DNA of 64,000 nucleotides from Taeniopygia guttata (lineage: Eukaryota > Chordata > Aves > Passeriformes > Estrildidae): NCBI RefSeq assembly GCF_048771995.1, contig NC_133024.1:55587001-55651000 (forward strand), read 5' to 3'. Position 1 is the first letter of the stretch. Each line of letters opens with the position of its first letter. A program made the position numbers and the translations under genes. Shown in pieces: positions 1-9,882 of the stretch. The notes beneath the pieces are model-generated. The model ran no database searches. It worked only from the letters and a program-made list of their open reading frames with translations, and was not told the origin of the DNA.

Positions 1-3000
1 CACATCAATCTCAGGTGCTCATCAAATCACAAATGGCCAATTTTCAGAGGACTTAAGAACTTACAAGTCTCTTGCACCCATAAAAGCTGAACGTATACAG
101 CACCCTTGTCTGTCCATCCAATATTTTATACATGTATGTATGTATGTTTAAACTATTTAATTTTTATGGTACTGAAGAAGTTCATTGGTTCATATATAAG
201 TAACACAGGCAACTGTGGTACATAGGTAGGATGCTACAAAGTAATGAGCAAACACACAAGCTGTCAAATTGTGTGATTAGTGTGTAACAGAAGTCACTTA
301 AAGAGAGGCAAGATTACACCACTCTTACTCATATCAGGAAGTATTTCATTCAACTGCTGGTCCTTTTGGGTCAGTCTGAAATCCCTAGTCACTAAGTAAC
401 ACTTTACTCTACAGGTATTTGTTGATATAAATTGGGCTATCTGTATAGTAAAATACTATTCATGTGAAATAAGGGAACCATAAGGCCCATGCTCCACTAT
501 GTCTAACTAGTAAATGAAAGGAAAAATAAATATGCACTCCTAATAAGAGTGAGAAAATTTGGATCTTACTGAGAAAAAAAGTTATTTGCTATTAAATATT
601 TCTAGAATAAATTGGATGTACTAAGTAATAATATCATCTTTAGCATGTAAATGCATCTCCATAGATGTGTGTACATATGTGTATGCATATATATGTATGT
701 ACATATATATATATACATAGTTTTAAAGAAAATTGTACCATTAAACAGTTGCTGAGAAAATGAGTATGAAGAAATGCAGTTCCATTGTATGAATTGCATA
801 GTATGGGATTATCATGTTTCAAAAACATATCTGTAAAAACTAATGGAAATATTTGTCAGAGAACCCTTACACAATTGTTTACCTTCCCCTTATTGAGATA
901 CTGAAGAAAACAGCTTAACTGGATTGAATAATTAAAAGACATGATAAAACAGCTGGATTTTGTTTCATTTTTTTCCCACTGCTGACACCTTTGATTCCTA
1001 GCTGTGTAATTTGCATATGCAGACACAGGTTTCTTGGAGTGATTCAAGATATAGTAGATCCAGAGAGAGGGCTGATCCTTTACTATCTCTCCTTAAGTCT
1101 GCAGTTTAAATTTTACATGAGGCAGAAGTACAGAACCAGATATAAAGTAGTGCCTACATTCTAAATGCAAATTTTATATAACATTTACTCCAGGGATGTG
1201 GAGATGGAGAATACAAAATGTATTTTAGTAATGCAAAAGTACAGTGAAGAGGATCAATTTCCCCCTCTAGCTACCTTAAATCTAAGCCTTTTCTAACTAG
1301 AAACCTACTACACTGTTTCTTACTGTGTCTGTTTTGCCAGTACAACTACAAAATATAGTAACAGTAAGTATGTTTGAACAGGCTGTACACTAGGTAAAAC
1401 TGAATGTTTTCTAATCTACTGACTTGACCATGAAAACTTCCAAAACACTCTGTGTAGATAATGAGGGAATACAAGACCAGCATTAGATATACCAGCATAT
1501 GTTATGAGGAGTTTCAGTTAACATTTTCCATAGTTGTCATAATGAAAACTCTTATAGAAACCACAACACACTTTTTAAGGGAGGAAATTCCTCTTTTAGC
1601 TTTATATAGATTTCAGGAAAAAAAAAAAATCATGATTGATCTTATACAGTGAACACTGCAAAAAAGAGGGAATCATATTTTCCATAGGGATTTTACACTA
1701 CAAGTGAAACTTTACTATTCAGTAGCATCAATACATTAATTAATTGCTTTATATGACATTACATGGTTGTAGGAAAGTATAATTTTCTGTCTTTTAGTAA
1801 CTATTACACTTGACAGTAAGAAAAAATGTGGAGTGTTTCTTTTTTAGCTTTCTGACAACTCCATTTCACAGTAAAAAAAAAAGTTGACATTACTTAAACA
1901 AGTGTCATGGAAAGTTATTTGTTTTTTAAAGCATGAATAATAAATCAAATTATCTCTGGTTGTGCCCTAACCTAAACTCTTTCCTAAAGTGTCACTTTTT
2001 ATTAAAATCAATTTCAGATTTTAAGTATTGCTCCACTCACCTGATTGATAGCAACACAAACTCATGATAGGCATAAAATGAAATTGTTTCTGTAACACAA
2101 CCCAATAGTTGCTTGAGGATTAGTTTACAGTGACCTTGTACAGGCAGGGTTTTTTTCCTTTTTTTTTTTTTTTTTTTCCAGTTATAAATGTTCCATTTCT
2201 AGGTCATCAATTACTTGAATTTTATTTTTTTAATCTATTCAATTTTTTAATTTAGTCAATTACCACTAGCCATTTCTATTCAGTTTAAAATATTAGATAC
2301 AGCTGGCAAGTAGAACATTTGGTGTTCACAGATCACAGGGCATGGTAACTCCAAGGTATTATGAATCTTCTTTAGGTACATCAAGTGACTACAGTGCAAC
2401 TTCTTTCCCACTAGCTGCATACACAAAATGAGTCTGTGTCACTTCTGATACACTCAGCTCATTCCCCTATGACTCAGAACAGCATATCAGGAGAACCACA
2501 GGATAAAATAGATATGACATTTCAAATATATTTAATAGTCATTATCCAGAGCCTGCTTTCAATCTGAACGTTAAAAATCACTTTGGAACATACCTGTAGT
2601 GTTTGAACATTAAGCTGCATTAATCATGAAGTAATACTTTAAATTAAATCAACTGGAGCCAATTTCTACCCTCACCTTCACTCTGAAAGTTCGCTGCTCT
2701 AAAATAAATCTTCTGAGTTTGGACTTTTAACTACCTGCTAAAAATTAAGTCATTCTTTGATTAGTACCAATGGTCCAAATTCTGCCATTTCTCATATTCA
2801 CAAAAGTCAGTAGAGGACAGTGTGGATATAATTGGCAGAAGAATGCAGCCAGCTACAATTTCTAAATGAGCTTTGGTAGAAGACAGAGCATGTAAGTCTT
2901 TCACTATAAAGCAATCATCAATATTGACTCAGGCTACTGGAAATCTGACTAGTTGTTTTGCTGGTTTATGACAGGATGTGAATTTCGTTAACATCTGGAG

Positions 3001-3694
3001 GTAGGAGGGAGTCACCACATACATTTTCTTTCTATTTGACTAAGCAGAATTTTCAGCACTGAAAAATTAGTTATTTATGGGGAGAGGAGGAGGCAATGGG
3101 GCCCCAATGATACCGTCAAAAAATATATTTATGGATATATATTCTGGAGAAGAAAATTTTTAAAAAATTAAAACATACATTTTGGAACAAGAGCTCATAT
3201 TTATATACAAGATTGGAGGACTATAATACACTGTTGCAATAGATGTCCTCAGTGTGCAATTTCTTCCCTGTCCTGTTAGTTACTGCAGGAGGTATGACCA
3301 CTTCAGAAATGCCCTCCCTCTTCTCCACCCCAAACCAAAGAGAAGTGAAACCTGTGGAAGTGCCCACCTCTGTCTGACAGTCTCCTGGGAAAATACCCCA
3401 GCATGCTTCAAATGAGCTAAATGCCTACCCACACTCTCACATGCACCTCTTTGGCAGTGCTGTAACTCAGTGTTACAGTGGGCATTTTCCTTTGAATCAC
3501 ATGGGAAACATCAATGAGACAGCAGAATCAGACCCACTAGATGTGGTCTGGTTCCACTTTCATTAAGTCCACTTCTCTTTAGTGACTTGTGGTGGTTCCT
3601 ACAGTGGTGCCTTACAGCAGACTGCACTGCAGACAAAAGGGAAAGTTAAACCATTGTCTAAAGTGAGGTCCAGGGTATTCTAAAAGTCTCCTAC
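1..3694 (-). other. PCDH17: PCDH17 intron 1 (partial), no coding sequence seen
   Basis: AT-rich non-coding DNA downstream of the exon 1 donor. I searched the minus strand for the next PCDH17 tail segment expected after MSIIQ and found no reading frame resembling it, so exon 2 is probably left of the window. Visible low-complexity sequence is a TATG/TA-rich run around 680-716 and a T-run at about 2161-2177. The short ORFs here have no recognisable features. Confidence 0.7.
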
Positions 3695-3697
3695 CTG
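3689..3697 (-). promoter_or_regulatory. PCDH17: 5' splice donor of PCDH17 exon 1
   Basis: On the minus strand the sequence reads CAG|GTAGGA, with GT at 3694-3693. The codon before it is Gln876 of the conserved MSIIQ motif, where I recall mammalian PCDH17 exon 1 ending. Reading through the donor would add only V-G-D-F and then a TAG stop at 3682-3680. An unspliced transcript would therefore encode an 880-residue protein with a short tail. Confidence 0.88.
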
Positions 3698-6322
3698 AAT
3701 TATGGACATCCGGCTCGGGGGAGCCTCGCTGGCGTTAGTCCCTTGCCCTGTGAAGCTGGTGTGGCAGCCCACATGTCCCTGGGGTACAGTCAGGTTGTTG
3801 GAGGCGGGCTTCAGGTACATCACCTCAGACCTGGGAGAGCTGAGGGGCAGGCGGGTCTGGTAGTCAAAGTACATGGGTGAGGTGGCCAGGGACGGGCTGC
3901 TCACCACGTTCATAACATTGAGGGGACCCCGGCTGTCCTCGCCCTCACTGGGCACCAGCATAATGTCATTCTTGCTGATCTTCTTCTTCTTGCCCTTGCC
4001 CCCTCCACTGCCACTGCCTCCTCCTCCCCCGCCATTGCCTCCCCCTCCTCCCAGCTGAGGGTGGCTATACTCGGCAATGCGACAATTATAGGTGCGGATC
4101 TCCTTGTTCTCTCTCTTGCACTTCACAGCAATAGTGATCATGGCAGCCAGCAAGATGATGGAGACAGTGCTCAGTGTCACAATCAGCGGCAGTGACAAGT
4201 CCCAGTGTGGCCGCCGATGCTGCTCACCATTTACCTGTGGCTCGCCAGCCTCGGGCAGGGGCCCCGCCAAGGCCCTGACTATGAGCTTGGCCACAGCAGA
4301 GAGGCTGGGCTTGCCATGGTCACTGACTTTTACCACCAGTTCAGCCACAGGGCTGAGCTCCTCCCAGTAGGGGTGCAAGGTGCGTATCTCACCACTGGTG
4401 GGGTCCATCTCAAAGAGGTGCTCCTCATTGCCTTCCACAATCTCATACGTGAGGCGCCCACTCTCCCCAAAGTCACTGTCCAGGGCGCGGACGGTGCCCA
4501 CGGGGTAGCCCACCCCAGCATTGCGTGGCACCTGCAGCTCAGCGGTGTCATTGATGAGGGCAGGCAGGACGATGAGGGGTGCATTATCGTTAACATCGAG
4601 CACGGTGACGCGCACTGTGGCATTGCTTTCACGGTGAGGTGAACCCGAGTCTTTGGCCAGCACGCGGAACTCAAAGTGCTTTGTCTGCTCATAATTGAAG
4701 CTCCTCAGAGCATAAATAGCACCATTAGTGGGGTTGACAGAGACATAGGTGTAGATGGAGACATCTCCCACATGCCCAGGCAGAATGGAGTAAGACACCG
4801 TCCCATTTTGGCCCAAGTCAGGATCCTGGGCCAAGACTGAGCCCAGGTACTCTCCAGGGATGTTGTTCTCAGGCACCTGCAACACATAAAGATTCTTGCT
4901 GAAGCGGGGTGGATTGTCATTCTCATCAAGGATCCGGACAGAAAATGACTTGGTGGAGTTAAGTGGGGGATTGCCCCCATCACGTGCCACGATGGTCACA
5001 TTGTATTCATCCTGTGCCTCACGGTCCAAGGGTCGGTCGGTGACCACAGTGTAGAAGTTGTCATAGTTCTCCTCCAGGGTGAAAGGAACGGCACCAGGCC
5101 CACCGCCACTGCCCAGCACCCGACACTGGAGCTGCCCATTCTTGCCTGAGTCACGGTCAGTGACCCGCACCAGGGCTATGACAGTGCCTGGTGGGGCAGC
5201 CTCACTCAGAGCTCCCTGGCGAACAGAGACAAAGCCTATGGTGGGAGCATTGTCATTGCGGTCGATGAGACGGACAGTGACCTTGCAGTGAGCAGGGATG
5301 GGATTTGGCCCCAGGTCTCGAGCTTGGACATCAATCTCAATGAGGCCACTCTCCTCATAGTCCAGGTTGCCCTTGACACGGATGAGGCCACTCTGTGGGT
5401 CAATGCTGAACAGGTCACGGACACGCTCAGGTGCGTAGCCACTGAAGGAGTAGAGCACCTCTCCATTGGTACCCTCATCAGCATCAGTGGCATTGAGGTC
5501 AATGACTGCCGTGCCTAGTGGCGCATTCTCTGGCAGCTCTACCACGTAGGAGGCTGCCTCAAAGATGGGGCTGTTGTCATTGGAGTCAATGAGGCGCACA
5601 TTGATCTGCACCGTGCCTGAACGTGGTGGGTCACCACCGTCCAATGCTGTCAGCACCAGGGTGTGGTGACTCTGCTCCTCACGGTCTAATGGCTTCTGGA
5701 TTACCAGCTCTGGAAACTTAGTGCCATCACCACGGGACTTCACATCGAGGGAGAAGAGGCCATAGTCATCACGAGTGAGCAGGTAGGTGCGCAGACCATT
5801 GTCCCCGGCATCTGGATCGTGGGCGCTGGTGAGGGGAAAACGGGTGCCTGGTGCAGCATTTTCGGAGATGTCCATGTCCACTTGGTCAGAAGGGAATGAT
5901 GGTGCGTTGTCGTTCAGGTCCTGAATCTCCACTTTGATCATGCAGATCTCCTGGTCATTGGCGAACACCTCGAGGGACAGCTGGCACTTGGCGCTGCGCC
6001 GGCACAGCGCCTCACGGTCAATGCGCTGCTTGGTGTAGAGCAGCCCGCTCTCCCCGTCCACGTCCAGGAGGTGCGGGGCTGAATTCTCCAGAACTCGGAA
6101 GGTAGACTTGGGGCCACGGCCGCCCCCGGGGCCGCCACCGGGAACGCCACGCTCCGCGGGCAGCATCCCGCCTCCCGCCGCGCCTGCCGCCAGCCGCGCA
6201 TCGCGCCCGATGTTCCCGATGACTGTGCCCGCTCCCTGCTCCTCTGGCACCGAGTAATTCAGGTTCTTCAGCGACAGGGCAGGAGCCCAGCAGAAGAAGA
6301 AGCAACAAATCGAAAGGTACAT
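3695..6322 (-). CDS. PCDH17: Protocadherin-17, first coding exon (876 codons, 5' part of the protein)
   Basis: This is a delta-2 non-clustered protocadherin, a calcium-dependent homophilic adhesion molecule of neurons. In the family it acts at synapses and growing axons and recruits actin regulators through its tail. The translation shows a signal peptide (about 1-17), then six cadherin repeats whose linkers are visible as DLNDNAP (135-141), DSNDNSP (246-252), DRNDNAP (354-360), DENDNPP (466-472) and DVNDNAP (576-582). The first repeat has the protocadherin Cx5C pair (C107, C113). A membrane helix spans about 711-733, followed by the KCKREN stop-transfer and the conserved tail block with MYFDYQTRLPLSSP (817-830). 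N-glycosylation sequons include N22, N277, N441, N455, N506, N567 and N591. The start ATG has G at -3 and opens directly onto the signal peptide. The exon ends after MSIIQ at CAG|GTAGGA, phase 0. From my memory of mammalian PCDH17, the overall match is close to collinear, apart from glycine-rich expansions. The last coding exons are outside the window. Confidence 0.96.
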
Positions 6323-6485
6323 CCCCGAGCAGGCGAGGGAGCGGCAGGAGCAGCAGTGACGACCAGGGTTGTCCCCGTCTTCTTTGCCTCCTGCCCTGGG
6401 GTTGCTCTTCCTCTTCTGACCGTTCTTTCTTTCCTTCCTTTTTGTTTTTGATTTTTTTTTCTTTCTCTTTCCCCACCCCTATATT

Positions 6486-6554
6486 TCAAGTTCCTGAACC
6501 TGTTGCTCTAAAACATCTGCAGAGACACAGGATGAGAGGCAGCAAATAGACCAT
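6486..6554 (-). CDS. Possible upstream ORF (22 codons) in the PCDH17 leader
   Basis: An ATG at 6554-6552 opens a 22-codon frame on the PCDH17 strand, ending in TGA at 6488-6486, about 160 bases before the main start. The predicted peptide starts MVYLLPLILCLC and is hydrophobic. A second ATG nested inside it (6516-6514) is followed by TTT and TAG, giving a two-codon ORF. The ATG at 6554 has T at -3 and G at +4, a middling context. It could restrain translation of PCDH17 if the leader includes it. Coding function is not established. Confidence 0.25.
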   Translation of the reverse strand: MVYLLPLILCLCRCFRATGSGT

Positions 6555-6578
6555 GTAGCTCAGAGGGAGGGAGCAATC

Positions 6579-6606
6579 GGGGGGGTCGGGGGGGAGGGGA
6601 GGGAGC
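6579..6606 (+). repeat. G-run cluster, possible G-quadruplex
   Basis: On the plus strand two G7 runs are separated by TC and followed by G4 and G3 runs. This fits a G-quadruplex pattern with very short loops. It lies in the PCDH17 leader region, and the G-rich strand is the template strand for PCDH17. Confidence 0.55.
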
Positions 6607-7655
6607 AGCTTCGGCAGCCTTTCAGCAAGAGCTTGCCGTGCTTGCAGTCCCCTCGCAGTTACTTCGTCTGTCCAACTTCGGCAGTGGGAGGGTTTCAAAA
6701 ATCAGAAAATTTGCAAAAGATCTTCTCCGGGCAGGCGATGTGCTCCCGATCCTTGAATCCCCGCAGATGTACAAATAATAATAATAAAAAAAATAACAAT
6801 AATAAAAAAACCGGCAGCTGTGGTTCTTGTTCTAGAAACGATCAGAAATATTTTTAAAATATGTGTATTTATATATACATAGGAGAAGAGGATGGTCATA
6901 GGTCTGTAGCAGAGGTAAAAAAGCTTATTTCCTACTCATCGCTTATAATGCGATGAGTGGAGGGGTAGGAGAGAGACTGAAGGGAAAAAAAAGTCTCAGC
7001 TTGCTGTTGAAGCCCTCTTCGTGTGCAGTGAGCGGCAGTGAAATGTCTGATTGCACCGCGGGGTTGTTGGTTTTCAGGGAGTGTTTTGCTGCATTTAGAG
7101 ATCTAATCTTGCATTGCTTGCGGCGGAGAGCTGCATCTCGCTGCCGTCGGTATTTCCCCCCTTTCTGTCTCGTACACCCTGGGTCACTGTTTCCTTCCCG
7201 AATCAGAGGGAGAGGGAATGAGGATTGCAGGGCAAGAGGGGAAAACAAAACACATTAAAAAAAAAGCCCAAAGCCCAAAACCCAAACCACTCCACCCCCG
7301 CCCGCAAAAACTAGTGTTCGGATTTATAGCTTCTTTTCTCCCCCTCTAATACCAGCCTCCCACCCGTCCTTCTGGGGTGAAAAAATTAAGAAACCCACCA
7401 TCTGACCTTCATCACTAGCAGTAAACATATATTTTGAGAGAAAGCTCAGACCGTGCTCAATCAGCAGCACAGTTCGGTTTCTTTAAGACAGGCCAGTAGC
7501 CGCCGCCACCACCACATCCTTTCTCTCCGTGTATCTATGCGTGTGTGCGTATGCGTGTCTGAGGAGCTGCACTTTTCTCGATGCAGTTTAATTCCAGTTT
7601 GCTTTTCTCTCCAGCCGAGAGGAAAGCAACAGGCAACCCATGGCTGGACGCATAG

Positions 7656-7658
<3 letters not shown>

Positions 7659-7686
<28 letters not shown>
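7659..7686 (+). repeat. A28 homopolymer
   Basis: Uninterrupted run of 28 A on the plus strand in the PCDH17 5' flank. No adjacent retroposon body was recognised, so it is treated as a simple repeat rather than a poly(A) tail. Confidence 0.9.
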
Positions 7687-7691
<5 letters not shown>

Positions 7692-7729
7692 AGAAGGGGT
7701 GGGAGGGCGGGGGGAGAAAGAAAAGCCAC

Positions 7730-7765
7730 CACACACACACACACTCTCCACACACTCTCTCTCTT
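7730..7765 (+). repeat. Compound CA/CT microsatellite
   Basis: An (AC)n run is followed by imperfect CT repeats, in the PCDH17 5' flank. Confidence 0.8.
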
Positions 7766-8400
7766 TCTTAGTCTCTCGCTAAAAGGGAAACAGTCTCTGT
7801 ATTCACAGGGCTGCGCTATCAAGTGCCTCTCTTTTCTTTCTATTCAGCGTCTCCTTCCAGTGACACTGCCGCCTAGCTCTCTTCATTTAGGGGAGGTGAG
7901 AAGAGGAGGAAAAACAATCCTGGTGATGAAGAAAGTGGGAGATCTTTTTATCGATTAATTCGCTTATATTAAAACCTATGCAGTTCCGCGATAAGAGTGA
8001 TGCATTTTTTTCAGTCCTTTCAAAGCTTTAACAGTCTCTCTGAGCATCTTGGTACAGGGGAGAAGAGCGGCAGCAACGCCAGATGCGTTCCCCCTCTCTG
8101 ATACACACCTTTCCTAGTGATATGGTGTATAGGTAAATACTGGGGAAGGGTAGCAAAATATTATTTCAGGTTGTTAAAGGAACCTGAAATAAATGAATGG
8201 CAAATCCAGAAATGCAGCTGTTTCAATCTGCTTGGATGAGTCAGATCCAGCGGAACAAATCACATTCACTATCTCCTCATGTTCCTCCCTTCACAGACAT
8301 TAGTTACAGCTTCTTCCTAACGCTTCTCTGACTCACTCTATAGACAGGAAAGAAATTAATCAGATTTATATTTTGGAGAGGGAGGAGGGAAGAAAGAAGG

Positions 8401-8423
8401 AAAAAAAAAAAAAAAAAAAAAAA
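8401..8423 (+). repeat. A23 homopolymer
   Basis: Uninterrupted run of 23 A directly after a purine-rich GAGGGAGGAGGGAAGAAAG-type stretch. Confidence 0.9.
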
Positions 8424-8620
8424 CAGGAGAAGGTGGGGGTGTCAGATCCAGCTACACTTTTACTATACCTCTTTCTCCGGGAGACTGAGGATCAGGAAAA
8501 CAAGGCTGTTATCCACTCACTGGCACAGAGGCGCGTCTGTCTCCTGCTTTGCTGAGTGTTTTTAACCACCTTTCCTCAGTGTTATGTGTGAAATAAATCA
8601 GAGATCTTTCACATTAAAAG

Positions 8621-8640
8621 AAAAAAAAAAAAAAAAAAAA
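8621..8640 (+). repeat. A20 homopolymer
   Basis: Run of 20 A following AAAAG. It is the third long A-run of the same orientation within 1 kb. Confidence 0.9.
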
Positions 8641-8924
8641 GCAATAAGAACATAGGTTTCCAAAACATAGGTCACAGATCTAGTTCCGAGTCTCAGTTCT
8701 GCACTGTTTTTTCTCCTTTATTTGAGTCCGGACCCAAAGTACACAGTTAATTCTGCAACGTGTGGCAGGGAGGCTTTCAAACGCAAAAGAAGAAAAAGCA
8801 ATTATTCTTCTCTGCCTCATTGATGGGTGGCCCCTTGCAAACAGACGGTCGCCAGTCTTAGCCAGGCAGCACGCGGAGCGAACGCCGATCCCCGATAAAC
8901 CAGATCCATTTCACCAGCCGCCCG

Positions 8925-8933
8925 CAGGTAAGT
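8925..8933 (+). promoter_or_regulatory. Consensus splice donor on the plus strand
   Basis: CAG|GTAAGT, the ideal vertebrate 5' splice site, with the exon side ending at 8927. It faces away from PCDH17 at the edge of the CpG island. It could end the first exon of a divergent transcript, or be chance. Confidence 0.3.
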
Positions 8934-9129
8934 GGAGAATTCAGTGAAAATTCAACAGTTGGAGCCGCGCTCGCTCGCTCTCTCTCTCTCTCCCCCCCCT
9001 CCTCGCCTCCCTCACTGCAGCACTCGCGGGGCCGCCGCGCCGCGCCGCGCCGCTCGCCCAGCGCCGCTCTCCGACTGCCTCTATTCACCTCACGCCGCGG
9101 CTTAAACATTGATACGGATTCCCCGCCAG

Positions 9130-9134
9130 CCAAT
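9130..9134 (+). promoter_or_regulatory. CCAAT box 1
   Basis: CCAATGGG within the CpG island, preceded by CAG. This is an NF-Y type core, and its near-duplicate lies 33 bp downstream. Confidence 0.5.
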
Positions 9135-9162
9135 GGGCGGCGGCGGCGCCGGCGCGGCCCGG

Positions 9163-9167
9163 CCAAT
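9163..9167 (+). promoter_or_regulatory. CCAAT box 2
   Basis: Second CCAATGGG, 33 bp (about three helical turns) after the first. Paired NF-Y boxes at such spacing are common in TATA-less promoters. Confidence 0.5.
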
Positions 9168-9180
9168 GGGAGGAGGCGGG

Positions 9181-9189
9181 GGGCGGGGC
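9181..9189 (+). promoter_or_regulatory. GC box (Sp1-type)
   Basis: GGGCGGGGC immediately downstream of the second CCAAT box, in the CpG island. Confidence 0.5.
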
Positions 9190-9332
9190 CGCGGCGGGCG
9201 CTGGGTGTCATTGATTAGATCGGCTCCGAGGGGGACGCGGGGCGCGCGAGCGGCTCGCGCGGGTTGCGGTGTCTGGCCCCTCGCGCGCCGCAGCGCCGCG
9301 ACCCCGGCCCCCGCCGACCCCCGCCGCCTCCT

Positions 9333-9374
9333 CCCCCTGCTCCCCCTGCCTCCCCCTGCTCCCCCTTCTCCCCC
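9333..9374 (-). repeat. Five regular C5 tracts; G-quadruplex potential on the minus strand
   Basis: Five CCCCC tracts at 9333-9337, 9342-9346, 9352-9356, 9361-9365 and 9370-9374 are separated by 4-5 base pyrimidine spacers with TGCT- or TTCT-like sequence. The minus strand therefore carries five evenly spaced G5 runs, a strong quadruplex pattern. If PCDH17 starts upstream of this point, its RNA would carry the G-rich version. Confidence 0.65.
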
Positions 9375-9873
9375 TGCCTCCCCGCCTCCCTTATTTATTT
9401 ATCTGTAGGACGTGTTAACAAGTCCTCCGCGTTGACGGGTGGGGAAGCAGGGGGGACGCGACGCCCCCGAACTCGCCCAAAGCACTGCGAGGGCGAGGAC
9501 TTGACTCCGCCGCACAGTCCCCGGGTGACCGCCGGGCCGAGAGAAGGGGGCTGTGGGTGGGGGGCACCCCCCGCCACCTCCGCCACCCCCGCCCCGGCCC
9601 CGGGAGCCGCCCCGAGCGGGTCTCGCCCTCCCGAGGGGCAGTTCCCGAGGGCGGGAGCGCACCCCGTGCCGGCGGGAGCGGGGCGCCGGCGGCCGCACCG
9701 TGAGGGGCCGGGGGCCGCCGCAGCGCCCGCCCCCGCCCCGGCGCGCAAGGGAGGCTCCCGGCCGGGGCGGCGGTGGCGGGGGGAGGACTGAGGCTGGAAA
9801 GGTGCGTGCTCGGATTGCCGGAGGGCCGGTCTCGACCCGTGCGTACGGAAATGAAGCTGCCATTTGTGACGAG

Positions 9874-9882
9874 CGTGTAAGT
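9874..9882 (+). promoter_or_regulatory. Second plus-strand splice donor candidate
   Basis: CGT|GTAAGT with GT at 9877-9878, at the exact right edge of the CpG island. This is where a divergent first exon starting in the island could end. The T at -1 makes it weaker than the 8928 site. Confidence 0.25.

Larger units (their letters stand above)
6323..8870 (-). other. PCDH17 5' leader and proximal upstream region
   Basis: This is the non-coding stretch between the PCDH17 start codon and the CpG island. It has intermediate GC, many purine or pyrimidine tracts, an AAT-rich stretch (about 6774-6808), a short CA/CT microsatellite (7730-7765) and three long A-runs. The transcription start of PCDH17 cannot be fixed from sequence. 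It could lie inside this stretch or in the CpG island beyond it. No other protein-coding sequence is convincing. Confidence 0.5.
8880..9880. promoter_or_regulatory. CpG island, probable PCDH17 promoter region
   Basis: A sharply bounded GC-rich block dense in CpG, against roughly 35% GC on the far side. It contains two CCAAT boxes, a GGGCGGGGC GC box, CT- and C-rich tracts and no TATA box. This is typical of a CpG-island promoter of a neural adhesion gene. It lies 2.6-3.6 kb upstream of the PCDH17 start codon. It may serve PCDH17 directly, act bidirectionally, or be a separate regulatory island. ORFs across it are by-products of high GC. Confidence 0.75.

Noticed and set aside
1-3694. Search for PCDH17 exon 2 on the minus strand
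   Set aside because: No segment resembling the expected continuation of the cytoplasmic tail was found, so exon 2 is presumed outside the window.
3873-5518. Several plus-strand and alternate-frame ORFs across the PCDH17 exon
   Set aside because: They are antisense or shifted readings of a GC-rich exon whose minus-strand frame is clearly the real protein.
6018-6489. Two long minus-strand frames overlapping the PCDH17 start, which could look like overlapping upstream ORFs
   Set aside because: Their first codons are GTG (6476) and TTG (6489), and no ATG opens them before the PCDH17 start, so they are not credible upstream ORFs.
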